A stretch of DNA of 64,000 nt from the NCBI GenBank assembly GCA_047519745.1, contig JAPVSJ010000074.1:14320-78319 (forward strand). The letters are read 5' to 3'. Every line of letters starts with the position of its first letter. Position 1 is the first letter of the stretch. A program made the translations under genes and the position numbers. Positions 7,114 to 17,004 of this stretch are shown here, piece after piece. The notes under the pieces are model-generated. The model did not search any database. It saw only the letters and a list, made by a program, of their open reading frames with translations, and was not told where the DNA came from. The stretch is from VRUE01 sp047519745. GTDB lineage: Bacteria; Actinomycetota; Thermoleophilia; Solirubrobacterales; 70-9.

Positions 7114-8339
7114 TGGAGGCCGGGACCCTCTCAGGCCGCTACGAGCTCGGCGACCGACTCGGCTCGGGCGGGATGTCGAACGTCTACCTCGCCACCGACC
7201 TGACGCTCGAGCGCACCGTCGCCGTCAAGATCCTCGCCGAGCACCTCTCCGACGACGAGCGCTTCGTCGCCCGTTTCCGCCGCGAGGCGCTCGCCGTCGC
7301 CAAGCTGATCCATCCCAACATCGTTCAGGTCTACGACACCGGCATCGACGAGGGGCGTCACTACATCGTCATGGAGTACGTCGACGGGCGCTCGGGGGCG
7401 CAGATCCTGCAACGGCAGGGTCCGATCGGCCCCGAGACCGCGGCCGAGGCCGGCATCCAGGCCTGCGCGGGCCTCGACTACGCCCACCGGCGCGGGATCA
7501 TCCACCGCGACGTCAAGCCGGGCAACCTGATGATCGTCGGCGGCCCGGTCGGAGGCGGCCCGATGACGGTCAAGCTGACCGACTTCGGCATCGCCCGGGC
7601 GCTCGCCCAGACCCGGATCACCCAGGTCGGCTCCGTGGTCGGCACCGCCGCCTACCTGGCCCCCGAGCAGGTGCGCGGCGAGGAGGCGACGCCGGCGACC
7701 GACGTCTACGCGCTCGGCGTCGTCCTCTACCAGTTTCTCACCGGGCGCCTGCCCTACGAGGGATCGACGCTGGCCGAGCTGGCGGTGCGCCAGCAGAACG
7801 AGCGACCGCTGCCCCCCAGCACCTACAACGACGCCGTTCCCGAGCCGCTCGGCAGCGCCGTCCTGCGGGCGCTCGAAGGCGACCCAGCGCGGCGCTACGC
7901 CAGCGCCGACGAGCTCGCTGGCGGCCTCCAGCTCGGCCTGCAGGGCGAGGACGTCACCCTGCCCCTCGACGAGGGCACCGCGGCGACCAGCGTGCTCGGC
8001 GGCGAGACGACGACCCGCCGCCTCGACCAGACCGAACGCACCGAGCTGCGCCCGCCCTCGCCGAGCCGCCGCCCGGTCGCACGGGCGCCGCAGCCGGCGC
8101 CCCACTCACCACCTCCGGCGGCCGCCATCCCGGCCGCGAAGAAGCGCACCGCCTTCTCCCGCTTCGCCCGCTTCGTGCTGGCCACCGTAGCCCTGGTGCT
8201 CATAGCCGCCGCCGTCGCCGCCGCGGTAATCCTCGCCACCGACAAGGCGACCGGCGTCCACGCGACCGAAGTGGCCGGCCACACGGTCCATAGGGTCGTG
8301 GAAGAAGTCAAAGAACTGGTCAAGAAGAACACCGAATAG
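7110..8339 (+). CDS. transmembrane Ser/Thr protein kinase (PknB-like)
   Basis: 409 residues. Complete Hanks-type kinase domain (about 10-270): glycine loop LGSGGMSNVY, catalytic Lys in VAVKIL, HRDVKPGN catalytic loop, DFG in LTDFGIAR, activation loop with several Thr/Ser, and APEQVRGEE. A Pro-rich juxtamembrane linker (about 290-345), one membrane helix (about 352-375) and a short extracellular tail of some 33 residues follow. No PASTA repeats are present, so it does not look like a muropeptide sensor of the classic PknB kind. Coupled to the upstream lipoprotein gene. Convergent with tgt, with only 3 bases between the stops. Confidence 0.93.
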   Translation: MMEAGTLSGRYELGDRLGSGGMSNVYLATDLTLERTVAVKILAEHLSDDERFVARFRREALAVAKLIHPNIVQVYDTGIDEGRHYIVMEYVDGRSGAQILQRQGPIGPETAAEAGIQACAGLDYAHRRGIIHRDVKPGNLMIVGGPVGGGPMTVKLTDFGIARALAQTRITQVGSVVGTAAYLAPEQVRGEEATPATDVYALGVVLYQFLTGRLPYEGSTLAELAVRQQNERPLPPSTYNDAVPEPLGSAVLRALEGDPARRYASADELAGGLQLGLQGEDVTLPLDEGTAATSVLGGETTTRRLDQTERTELRPPSPSRRPVARAPQPAPHSPPPAAAIPAAKKRTAFSRFARFVLATVALVLIAAAVAAAVILATDKATGVHATEVAGHTVHRVVEEVKELVKKNTE

Positions 8340-8342
8340 GGC

Positions 8343-9545
8343 TCACGCCCGCCAGGGTGCGGCGCCCTTCAGGACCGCGGTGGAGTAGGAGCTGAAGGTG
8401 CCGGCGCTTATGGCAGTGCGGGCGTGACTCACGAGCTCGTTCATGTAAGTGAGGTTGTGCAGGCAGAGGAGGCGGACCGCGGTCAGCTCCTCGGCGCGGG
8501 AGAGGTAGCTGAGATAGTCGCGGTCGTGGTGCTGGCAGGCGGGACAGGGGCAGCCCTCGGCGATCGGGTCGCGGCTGCCCTCCCAGCCCGCCTTGCGCAG
8601 GTCGAGGCGGAAGCGGTTCTCCGGGTCCGGCACCAGAGCGGTGCCGTGGCGGGCGAGGCGGGTCGGGATCGCGCAGTCGAAGACGTCGAGGCCGAGGGCG
8701 ATGCCGCTGAGCAGGTCGTCGACGTCGCCGATGCCGAGCAGGTGCTTGGGGGCTTCTTCGGGAAGCAAGGGAGCGGTCAGCTCGAGCACGCCGCGCATCT
8801 CCTCCTTGTCGCGGCCGAGCGTGCCGCCGATCGCGATCCCGTCGACCCCGGCGGCGGCGACGGCCTGGGCCGACTCGCGGCGCAGGTCCTCGTGGACGCC
8901 GCCTTGGACGATCCCGAAGACCGCCTGCCGCACAGGTCCGTGCTCTCCGTGCCACTGCAGGCAGCGGTCGAGCCAGCGATGCGTCCGCTCCATCGACCGC
9001 GCCGTGTACTCGCGGTCGGCGTGGTAGGGCGTGCACTCGTCGAAGACCAAGGCGATGTTCGACCCCAGCTTCGCCTGCACCTCCATCGAAACCTCGGGGG
9101 AGATGAACAGCGCCTTCCCGTCCCTGTAGGACCTGAAGCGCACGCCCTCCTCGCCGATCGAGACGACCGACCCATGATCTCCCCCGGGCCGCCCCTTCCC
9201 CTTCACCTCGTCAGCCACCCCCCCGTGCGCCAGCGAGAACACCTGGAAGCCACCGGAGTCGGTGATCAAGGCCCTGTCCCATCCCATGAACCCGTGCAAC
9301 CCACCGGCATCGGCAATCCGATCCGGCCCCGGAGAGACAAATAGGTGGTACGTGTTCCCCAGGATCAGCTCGTAGCCGATCTCGGCCACCTCGCGAGACT
9401 CCAGCCCGCGCACGGTGGCCTTGGTAGCCAGCGGAATGAAGGCCGGCGTCTGCACCTCCCCATGCGGCGTATGAAGCACACCAGCTCGCGCAGTCCCGTC
9501 ACGAGCCGCGATCTCAAACCGCAACCGCTCCGGCTCGAACCTCAC
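8343..9545 (-). CDS. tgt: tRNA-guanine transglycosylase (queuine synthesis)
   Basis: 400 residues, full length. Exchanges G34 of GUN-anticodon tRNAs for preQ1 in the bacterial queuosine pathway. Visible motifs: DSGGFQVFSL with the catalytic Asp, IVQGGVHEDLR, the DVFDCAIPTRLARHGT segment with the nucleophile Asp, and the zinc site CPCPAC...C..H near the C-terminus. GTG start overlapping the gpmI stop by 4 bases, so it is the last gene of the glycolytic operon. No other queuosine gene is in the window. Confidence 0.95.
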   Translation of the reverse strand: MRFEPERLRFEIAARDGTARAGVLHTPHGEVQTPAFIPLATKATVRGLESREVAEIGYELILGNTYHLFVSPGPDRIADAGGLHGFMGWDRALITDSGGFQVFSLAHGGVADEVKGKGRPGGDHGSVVSIGEEGVRFRSYRDGKALFISPEVSMEVQAKLGSNIALVFDECTPYHADREYTARSMERTHRWLDRCLQWHGEHGPVRQAVFGIVQGGVHEDLRRESAQAVAAAGVDGIAIGGTLGRDKEEMRGVLELTAPLLPEEAPKHLLGIGDVDDLLSGIALGLDVFDCAIPTRLARHGTALVPDPENRFRLDLRKAGWEGSRDPIAEGCPCPACQHHDRDYLSYLSRAEELTAVRLLCLHNLTYMNELVSHARTAISAGTFSSYSTAVLKGAAPWRA

Positions 9546-11050
9546 GTGAGCAGCGACTTGCCGGTCATCGCCGCCGGCTGCGCGATGCCCAGAAGCTCCA
9601 GCGCAGTTGGGGCGACGTCGGCAAGGATGCCGTGGTCCCTCAGCTGCAGTCCCTCAGCGGTGACGACTAGCGGCACCGGGTTGAGCGAGTGGGCAGTGTT
9701 GGGCGAGCCGTCGGGCTCGAGCATGTGGTCGCAGTTGCCGTGGTCGGCGGTGACGATGCAGGCGCCGCCGGTCGCCTCGACCGCCGCGACGACGTCGCCG
9801 AGGCAGCCGTCGACCTCCTCGACCGCCTTCACGGCGGCGGGAATGACGCCGGTGTGGCCGACCATGTCCGGGTTGGCGAAGTTGACGATGCCGAAGCTGT
9901 ACTCGCCCCCCGACCAGTGCGAGACGAAGGTGTCGGCGGCGGCGCGGGCGCTCATCTCAGGCTTGTGGTCGTAGGTGGGGACGTCGCGCGGCGAGTCGAC
10001 CAGGCAGTGCTCCTCTCCCTCCCACTCCTCCTCGCGACCGCCGTTGAAGAAGTAGGTGACGTGCGCGTACTTCTCGGTCTCGGCGACGTGCAGCTGGCGC
10101 CCGCCGGCCTCTGAGACGACCTCGGCGAGGGTCGTCTGCGGACGCGCCTCGGGGAAGGCGACCGGGTAGGGCCAGCCCTTGCGGTACACCGTCATCGTCG
10201 TCAGGTCGAGCTCCGGGCCGTCCGTGCGCGAGAACTCCTCGAAGCCGGGCTCGGCAAGGGCGCGAGTCATCTCGCGCGCCCGGTCCGGCCGGAAGTTGAT
10301 GAAGATCGCCACGTCGCCCTCGGCGGCGCCGTCGTAGTCGCCGACCACCGTCGGCTTGACGAACTCGTCGGTCTCGCCGTGCTCGTAGGAGGCGTCGATC
10401 GCCTCCGCCACCGTCGCCGCGTGCTGGCCGCGGGCGTGGACGATCGCGTCGTAGGCGAGCTTGACCCGCTCCCAGCGCGTGTCGCGGTCCATCGCGTAGT
10501 AGCGACCGCTGACCGTGGCGACCCGGCCCGCCTGGCGCAACCAACGCTCGAGCTCGCCGAGGTAGCCGCGACCGCCGTGGGGCAGCGTGTCGCGGCCGTC
10601 GGTGAAGGCGTGGAAGACGACGTCGGGAACGCCCTCCTGCGTGGCCAGCTCGATCGTCGCCTCGATGTGCTCCCAGCCGGAGTGGACGCCGCCGTCGGAG
10701 ACGAGGCCGAGCAGGTGCAGGCGGCCGCGTGGGCTGCGCCGAGCCCGGTCGCAGGCCGCCAGCAGCGCCTCGTTCTCGAAGAAGCTGCCGTCGGCGATCG
10801 AGTCGTCGATCCGGGCCAGGTCCTGCTTGACGATCGCGCCGGCGCCGAGATTGAGGTGACCGACCTCGGAATTGCCCATCTGCCCCTCGGGAAGGCCGAC
10901 ATCGCGGCCATGGGCGGAGAGCCGGGTGTGCGGGTACGTGCTCCAGAGACGATCGAAAACGGGGGTCTCGGCCAGGGAGATCGCGTTGCCCGGGCCCGGT
11001 GGGGCAAGGCCCCAACCATCGAGGATGACCAGAGCAACCGGTTGACTCAT
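9542..11050 (-). CDS. gpmI: 2,3-bisphosphoglycerate-independent phosphoglycerate mutase
   Basis: 502 residues, usual length for the iPGM alkaline-phosphatase-superfamily enzyme. The N-terminal metal site is ILDGWGLA, the catalytic Ser is S61 in GNSEVGH, and C-terminal metal ligands are visible in NPDMVGHTG and TADHGNCD. Converts 3-phosphoglycerate to 2-phosphoglycerate. Seven bases downstream of tpiA and overlapping tgt, within the gap-pgk-tpiA-gpmI-tgt operon. Confidence 0.96.
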   Translation of the reverse strand: MSQPVALVILDGWGLAPPGPGNAISLAETPVFDRLWSTYPHTRLSAHGRDVGLPEGQMGNSEVGHLNLGAGAIVKQDLARIDDSIADGSFFENEALLAACDRARRSPRGRLHLLGLVSDGGVHSGWEHIEATIELATQEGVPDVVFHAFTDGRDTLPHGGRGYLGELERWLRQAGRVATVSGRYYAMDRDTRWERVKLAYDAIVHARGQHAATVAEAIDASYEHGETDEFVKPTVVGDYDGAAEGDVAIFINFRPDRAREMTRALAEPGFEEFSRTDGPELDLTTMTVYRKGWPYPVAFPEARPQTTLAEVVSEAGGRQLHVAETEKYAHVTYFFNGGREEEWEGEEHCLVDSPRDVPTYDHKPEMSARAAADTFVSHWSGGEYSFGIVNFANPDMVGHTGVIPAAVKAVEEVDGCLGDVVAAVEATGGACIVTADHGNCDHMLEPDGSPNTAHSLNPVPLVVTAEGLQLRDHGILADVAPTALELLGIAQPAAMTGKSLLT

Positions 11051-11057
11051 GACTCCG

Positions 11058-11807
11058 TCATGCGGCCTCGACGATGGCGGCGAATTCCTCGGGATCCAGA
11101 CTCGCCCCGCCGACGAGCGCCCCGTCGATGTCGGGCTGCGCCATCAGCTCCGCCGCATTGGCGGGCTTGACCGAGCCGCCGTAGAGGATCCTCACCGCGT
11201 CGGCGACGGCGCCGCGCTCGCGCAGCACGTCGCGGATGAATGCGCACGCCTCCTGGGCCTGCTCGGGGCTGGCGGTGCGACCGGTGCCGATCGCCCAGAT
11301 CGGCTCGTAGGCGATGACGACCCCGGCGAGCTCAACCGACTCGACCGCGGCCAGGTCGGCCTGCAGCTGGCGCTCGAGCACGCCTTTCGTCTGGTCCGCG
11401 TCGCGCGCCTCCTCGCTCTCGCCGACGCAGAGGATCGGCTCGAGCCCGGCGGCGAGCGCCGCCGACACCTTGCGCGCCAGCGCCTCGTCGGTCTCGTTGA
11501 AGTACTGGCGCCGCTCGGAGTGGCCGAGGACGACCGCCTCGACGTCGAGCTCGACCAGCATCGGCGCCGCGACCTCGCCGGTGAACGCGCCTGAGCCCTC
11601 CTCGTGCATGTTCTGCGCGGCGACTTTCACCGCGGTGCCATAGCGCCGCTCGACCACCGCGGTGAGGGCGGTGAACGGTGCGCAGATGACGACGTCGCTT
11701 TGGGTCGCAGCGATCCGCGGCAGCAATGCGTCGACGAAGGCAGCCGCCTCGGCGACCGTCTTGTGCATCTTCCAGTTGGCGGCGATGTATGGGGTGCGCT
11801 CAGGCAT
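11058..11807 (-). CDS. tpiA: triosephosphate isomerase
   Basis: 249 residues, complete TIM barrel. Catalytic residues visible: Lys13 in NWKMHK, His96 in LGHSERR, Glu168 in AYEPIWAIGTG; phosphate loop in YGGSVKPAN. Interconverts dihydroxyacetone phosphate and glyceraldehyde-3-phosphate. The ATG at 11807 lies 8 bases inside the end of pgk, so translation is probably coupled. Confidence 0.97.
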   Translation of the reverse strand: MPERTPYIAANWKMHKTVAEAAAFVDALLPRIAATQSDVVICAPFTALTAVVERRYGTAVKVAAQNMHEEGSGAFTGEVAAPMLVELDVEAVVLGHSERRQYFNETDEALARKVSAALAAGLEPILCVGESEEARDADQTKGVLERQLQADLAAVESVELAGVVIAYEPIWAIGTGRTASPEQAQEACAFIRDVLRERGAVADAVRILYGGSVKPANAAELMAQPDIDGALVGGASLDPEEFAAIVEAA

Positions 11808-12987
11808 CTCTCAACGCCTCCACTCCGGGCAGCTTCTTTCCCTCCAGCAGCTCCAAGGACGCTCCTCCTCCGGTCGACACCCAATCCACTTTCCCAGCCA
11901 GGCCGAACTGGTGCAGGGCGGCCACCGAGTCCCCGCCGCCGACCACGGTGATCCCCGGAGCGGCGGCGACCGCGTCGGCGACGGTTCGCGTCCCGGCGGC
12001 GAAAGGCTCCAACTCGAAGGCGCCCATCGGCCCGTTCCAGAGCACGGTCCCAGCGGCGGCAATCGCCTCGGCGTAGGCGGACGCGGTGCGGGAGCCTATG
12101 TCGAGCCCCATCCAGCCGTCCGGAACCTCGACCCCGTCGCTTTCGCGCCGCTCGGTCGCCGCGTCGAAGCTCTCGCCCAGCACCAGGTCGACCGGCAGCA
12201 TCAGCTCGCAGTCGGATCTCTCTGCCTTGCGCAGCGCCTCCTCGGCGAGCTTCACGCCCTCCTCCTCGACCAGAGAGTCACCGGTGGCGATGCCCTGGGC
12301 GCGGAAGAAGCTGAAGCACATCGCGCCGCCGATCAGGATGCTGTCGGCGACTTCGAGGAAGCGGTCGATGACGCCGACCTTGTCGCTCACCTTGGCCCCG
12401 CCGAGCACGACGACCAGCGGCCGCCGCGGCGACTCGACGACCCGCGTCAGCTCGTTGACCTCGCTCTCGAGCAGCAGTCCGGCGTAGCCGGGCAGGCGAT
12501 GGGCGACCCCCTCGGTGCTGGCGTGAGCGCGGTGGGCGGCGCCGAAGGCGTCGTTGACGTAGACATCGGCCAGTCGGGCCAGGGAGTCGGCGAGCGCGGG
12601 GTCGTTCTCAGTCTCGCCAGACTCAAAACGCACGTTCTCGAGAAGGAGCACGTCGCCCGGGCTCAACCCGGCGGCCATCGTCTCGACGTCCTCGCCGACG
12701 ACCGCCGGCGCCTGGTGCACCGTCGCCCCCAACAGCTCGGCAAGCCGCGCGCCCACCGGACGCATAGAGAGCTCGGGCCTCACCTCGCCCTTCGGCCGGC
12801 CCAGGTGGGAAACCAGCACGACCGCGGCGCCGCGCTCGCGCAGCAGCTCGATCGTCGGCAGCGCCGCCCGGATCCGCATGTCGTCGGCGACGTGGCCGCC
12901 GTCGAGCGGCACGTTGAAGTCGACGCGGACCAGCACCCGCTTGCCGGCGACCTCGATGTCGCGGACGCTCTGCTTGGCGAAGCTCAC
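11800..12987 (-). CDS. pgk: phosphoglycerate kinase
   Basis: 395 residues, full-length two-domain enzyme. The N-terminal substrate motif is RVDFNVPLDGG, followed by SHLGRPKGE; the nucleotide side shows LGGAKVSDKVGV and the glycine-rich VVGGGDSVAAL near the C-terminus. Transfers phosphate from 1,3-bisphosphoglycerate to ADP. GTG start 19 bases after gap. Confidence 0.97.
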   Translation of the reverse strand: MSFAKQSVRDIEVAGKRVLVRVDFNVPLDGGHVADDMRIRAALPTIELLRERGAAVVLVSHLGRPKGEVRPELSMRPVGARLAELLGATVHQAPAVVGEDVETMAAGLSPGDVLLLENVRFESGETENDPALADSLARLADVYVNDAFGAAHRAHASTEGVAHRLPGYAGLLLESEVNELTRVVESPRRPLVVVLGGAKVSDKVGVIDRFLEVADSILIGGAMCFSFFRAQGIATGDSLVEEEGVKLAEEALRKAERSDCELMLPVDLVLGESFDAATERRESDGVEVPDGWMGLDIGSRTASAYAEAIAAAGTVLWNGPMGAFELEPFAAGTRTVADAVAAAPGITVVGGGDSVAALHQFGLAGKVDWVSTGGGASLELLEGKKLPGVEALRDA

Positions 12988-13006
12988 GGCGCCCCCCGGA
13001 CGGCGC

Positions 13007-14011
<1,005 letters not shown>

Positions 14012-14052
14012 GAAGTCATGCCCTCCTGGAGTCGTTTCTGTCTGAATCGAGA

Positions 14053-14415
14053 CTAGTCACTGCCGATCGTCACCTCTATTTCGTACCCGTCCGGGTCCTG
14101 CAGGAACGCCGAGTAGGAGCCGGATCCGTGCGAGCGCCGCTCGCCGGGCTCGCCGACGGGGTTTCCGCCCGCCTTCACGCCCTGTTCCCAGGCGGCCTTG
14201 ACGGCGACGATGCCGAGCCCCGAGAAGCTGAGCAGGCCGAAGCCCGGTTTGGCCGGGTGGTGCGCGGCGATGAAGAAGACCGGCTTGGCGATGCCCCAAC
14301 CGATCGTTTCGTCCTCCTCGAAATGGCGCCGCCAGCCAAGCGGCGCGAGCAGCGCGTCGTAGAAGGACGCGCTCTGCTCGAGGTCGGATACCTCTAGAAG
14401 AACGTGGTGCAACAT
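14053..14415 (-). CDS. VOC/glyoxalase-family protein
   Basis: 120 residues, single vicinal-oxygen-chelate module: starts HHVLLEVSDLEQSASFYDALL and ends FLQDPDGYEIEV, the paired beta-alpha-beta-beta-beta unit of glyoxalase/dioxygenase proteins. The metal-site pattern includes the first His and the terminal Glu. Substrate unknown. Start chosen at 14415, where homology begins; the frame is open further upstream. Lies just upstream of the glycolytic operon, on the same strand. Confidence 0.8.
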   Translation of the reverse strand: MLHHVLLEVSDLEQSASFYDALLAPLGWRRHFEEDETIGWGIAKPVFFIAAHHPAKPGFGLLSFSGLGIVAVKAAWEQGVKAGGNPVGEPGERRSHGSGSYSAFLQDPDGYEIEVTIGSD

Positions 14416-14467
14416 CGGGCCGGGGAGGCTATAGGGGCGACCGGGCGGTCGGTCGGGTGCCCACCCC

Positions 14468-14514
14468 ACGAGGCCTATGTTTGGCCCCTCCTAGGGGCCA
14501 AACATAGGCCTCGT
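14468..14514 (-). terminator. 22-bp perfect hairpin ending the ABC exporter operon
   Basis: A perfect inverted repeat of 22 bp (14468-14489 with 14493-14514) closes on a 3-base loop. Its right arm touches the stop codon of the ABC permease gene. There is no T-tract on either side, so it would be a U-less terminator, as often proposed in actinomycetes, or a mobile palindrome. Confidence 0.6.
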
Positions 14515-15272
14515 CAGCCGCTGCGCGGCGTCCAGCGGAAGTAGCGGACGGCGAGCAGGAGGCCGACCACGCCCCAGATCGCGACCGCCGCGAGGTTGTC
14601 CCAGGAGACGGCGGCGCCGCCGGGGACGTAGGCGTCGAAGAAGGCCTCGAAGAAGTGGCGGATCGGGAAGGCGTCGGCGAAGTGGATGACGCCGCTCGGC
14701 AGCTGGTCGTCGGGGATGAAGACGCCGGAGAGGAAGTAGAGCGGCAACAGCAGGGCGTTGACGATCGGCGCTGCCGCGTCCTGGCTGGGGATCGCCGCCG
14801 TCAGCGCGATACCGAGGCAGCAGAAGGAAGCGGCGCCGACGATGAGGGTGAGGACTATCGCCGGCAGGCGATCCCAGGGGATGGCGACGCCGTAGGCGAG
14901 GCGGCCGATCGCGGCGAGCAGCACCAGCATCATCAGCGCGACGACGATCGAGTTGCCGATCCGCCCGGCGATGAAGACCCACGGCGGCATCGGCGTGCCG
15001 CGACCGCGCTTCAGCCGCCCGTCCTCGCGTGCGATCACCAGCGACATCGCCAGCGACTGCATCGTCGCCGAGATCACCGAGAGGGTGATGATCGCCGGCA
15101 CGTAATACGTGGTCGTCTTGATCCCGCCCCGCACATCGACCGTCTGGTTGCCGAAGACGGTGGCGAAGATCAGCAAGAGGACGACCGGGAAGGCGACGGT
15201 GAAGAAGACCGAGGCGGGATTCCGCCAGAAGGCTTTCTGGTCGTAGCGGAACTGGTGCAGGACGAGGTTCAT
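14514..15272 (-). CDS. ABC-2-type exporter permease
   Basis: 252 residues with six hydrophobic segments and the ABC-2 membrane domain layout, beginning with a cytoplasmic FRYDQKAFWRNPASVFF helix common in DrrB-like permeases. Coupled to the upstream ATPase by a 4-base overlap. Exports an unknown substrate (drug, lipid or polymer precursor). Its stop codon abuts the strong hairpin. Confidence 0.88.
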   Translation of the reverse strand: MNLVLHQFRYDQKAFWRNPASVFFTVAFPVVLLLIFATVFGNQTVDVRGGIKTTTYYVPAIITLSVISATMQSLAMSLVIAREDGRLKRGRGTPMPPWVFIAGRIGNSIVVALMMLVLLAAIGRLAYGVAIPWDRLPAIVLTLIVGAASFCCLGIALTAAIPSQDAAAPIVNALLLPLYFLSGVFIPDDQLPSGVIHFADAFPIRHFFEAFFDAYVPGGAAVSWDNLAAVAIWGVVGLLLAVRYFRWTPRSG

Positions 15273-16120
15273 GCTTGGTCGGTCAGCTCCAGATAGACGT
15301 CCTCGAGGCTGGGCCGGGTGACCTCCAGCCCTTCGAGGTCCCTGCCCTCGGCAAGCGCCCTGCCGGTCAGCTCGTTGAGGGTCTGGACCGGCGTCGTCGT
15401 CTCCAGCTCGACCTCGCGGCCGTCCTCGCGGTAGGTGATCCGGGCCGGGCGGTTCTCGCGATCGCCGAGGTCCTCCGGGGTGCCCCGGGCGACGATCTCC
15501 CCGGCGGAGATGACCGTGACCCGGTCGGCGAGCCGCTGCGCCTCGTCCATGTAGTGGGTGGTGAGGAAGACGGTCTTGCCGAGGTCGCGCAGGCCGGCGA
15601 TCGTCTCCCAGGCCTGCCGCCGCGCCGAGGGGTCGAAGCCGGTCGTCGGCTCGTCGAGGAAGAGCAGCTCGGGATCGCCGATCAGCGCCATGCCGACGTC
15701 GAGCCGGCGCTGCTGACCACCGGAGAGCGAACTCGCGCGCGCGCCGGCCTTGCCGCCGAGGCCGACCTGCTCGATCGTCTCCTCGATCGGCCGCGGCGCA
15801 TCGTAGTAGCCGGCGTAGAGAGCGAGCGACTCGCGCACGGTCAGGTAGGGATCGAGGCGGCAGCTCTGCAGGACGATGCCGATCCGCTCGCGCCAGGCGC
15901 GGCCGGCGTGCTCCGGGTCCTCACCGAGGACGGTCACCTCGCCTGCGCTGCGCTTGCGGTAGCCCTCGAGGATCTCCACCGTGGTCGTCTTGCCCGCCCC
16001 GTTGGGCCCGAGGAAGGCGAAGACCTCCCCCCGCTGCACCTCGAGATCGATGCCACGCACGGCCTCGACCTCGCCATAGCTCATGCGCAGGCCGCGGATG
16101 GAGATGACGGGATCGGACAA
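15269..16120 (-). CDS. ABC exporter ATP-binding protein (DrrA-like)
   Basis: 283 residues. Walker A GPNGAGKTT, signature SLSGGQQRRLDVG, Walker B LLFLDEPTTGFDP and the H-loop THYMDEA are intact, with the C-terminal extension of DrrA/CcmA-type ATPases. A TTG start at 16120 is the best candidate. Pairs with the following permease. It lies 12 bases after rapZ, so it may be co-transcribed with uvrC-rapZ. Confidence 0.9.
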   Translation of the reverse strand: MSDPVISIRGLRMSYGEVEAVRGIDLEVQRGEVFAFLGPNGAGKTTTVEILEGYRKRSAGEVTVLGEDPEHAGRAWRERIGIVLQSCRLDPYLTVRESLALYAGYYDAPRPIEETIEQVGLGGKAGARASSLSGGQQRRLDVGMALIGDPELLFLDEPTTGFDPSARRQAWETIAGLRDLGKTVFLTTHYMDEAQRLADRVTVISAGEIVARGTPEDLGDRENRPARITYREDGREVELETTTPVQTLNELTGRALAEGRDLEGLEVTRPSLEDVYLELTDQA

Positions 16121-16132
16121 AGCCGACGCAGT

Positions 16133-17002
16133 CTATGACTCGAGATCCCGGTGCTTGACCCGCACCACAACTCCGTCGCGACCCTCCAGCGCGCGGCGGA
16201 TGCGGTCGGCGACGGTCACCGAGCGGTGGCGGCCGCCGGTGCAGCCGACGGCGATCGTCAGGTGGCTCTTGCCCTCGGCGACGTAGGCGGGGACCAGGAA
16301 CTCGAGCAGCGGCAGCAGGCGGCCGTAGAACTCCCCGGCCTGCGTGCCCGACTCGACGTAGGCGCGCACCGGCTCGTCGAGCCCGGTCTGCGGCCGCAGC
16401 TCGTCGATGTAATGGGGATTGGGCAGGAAGCGCACGTCGAGGGTGAGGTCGGCGTCGCGGGGCGGCCCGTTCTTGAAGCCGAAGGTGAGCAGGGTCAGCG
16501 CCAGCTTGCCGCCGTCCTGGCCGCCCAGCATCTCCTCGGCGATCCGTCGCCGCAGCTGCCCGCCGGTCAGGCCGCTGGTGTCCATCACCATGTCGGCGCG
16601 GGCGCGCAGCGGCGAGAGCAGCTCGCGCTCGGCCCGGATCCCGTCGACGATCCGGCCCTCCGGGGCGAGCGGATGGCGACGGCGCGTCTCCTTGTAGCGG
16701 TCGAGCAGCACCTCCTCGTCGGCCTCGAGGAAGAGCAGCTTCGGCTTCAGCCCCTCCGTGCTGAGCTCGTCGAGCACCTGGATCAGCCCCTCGAAGTACT
16801 CGCCGCCGCGCACGTCGGAGACGACGGCGGCCTTCTCCACCCCGCTGCCTTCGTGGCGGAAGAGCTCGCCGAGGCTGCCGATCATCCGCGGCGGCAGGTT
16901 GTCGACGCAGAAGTAGCCGCCGTCCTCGAAGGCGGCGATCGCTTCCGACTTGCCCGCGCCGGAGTGGCCGGTGATCAACACGAGCTCGACTTCGCTGCCC
17001 AT
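16133..17002 (-). CDS. rapZ: RapZ/YvcJ-family nucleotide-binding protein
   Basis: 289 residues. N-terminal P-loop GHSGAGKS (13-20), FCVDNLPP motif, and the conserved C-terminal domain with TFGFKNGPP, DVRFLPNPHY and GCTGGRHRSV. In Enterobacteria RapZ guides RNase E to small RNAs; in Gram-positives the homologue YvcJ hydrolyses nucleotides. It follows uvrC at 2 bases. In many actinomycetes rapZ sits with uvrC, yvcK and whiA; here the next genes are an ABC exporter instead. Confidence 0.93.
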   Translation of the reverse strand: MGSEVELVLITGHSGAGKSEAIAAFEDGGYFCVDNLPPRMIGSLGELFRHEGSGVEKAAVVSDVRGGEYFEGLIQVLDELSTEGLKPKLLFLEADEEVLLDRYKETRRRHPLAPEGRIVDGIRAERELLSPLRARADMVMDTSGLTGGQLRRRIAEEMLGGQDGGKLALTLLTFGFKNGPPRDADLTLDVRFLPNPHYIDELRPQTGLDEPVRAYVESGTQAGEFYGRLLPLLEFLVPAYVAEGKSHLTIAVGCTGGRHRSVTVADRIRRALEGRDGVVVRVKHRDLES

Positions 17003-17004
17003 GC

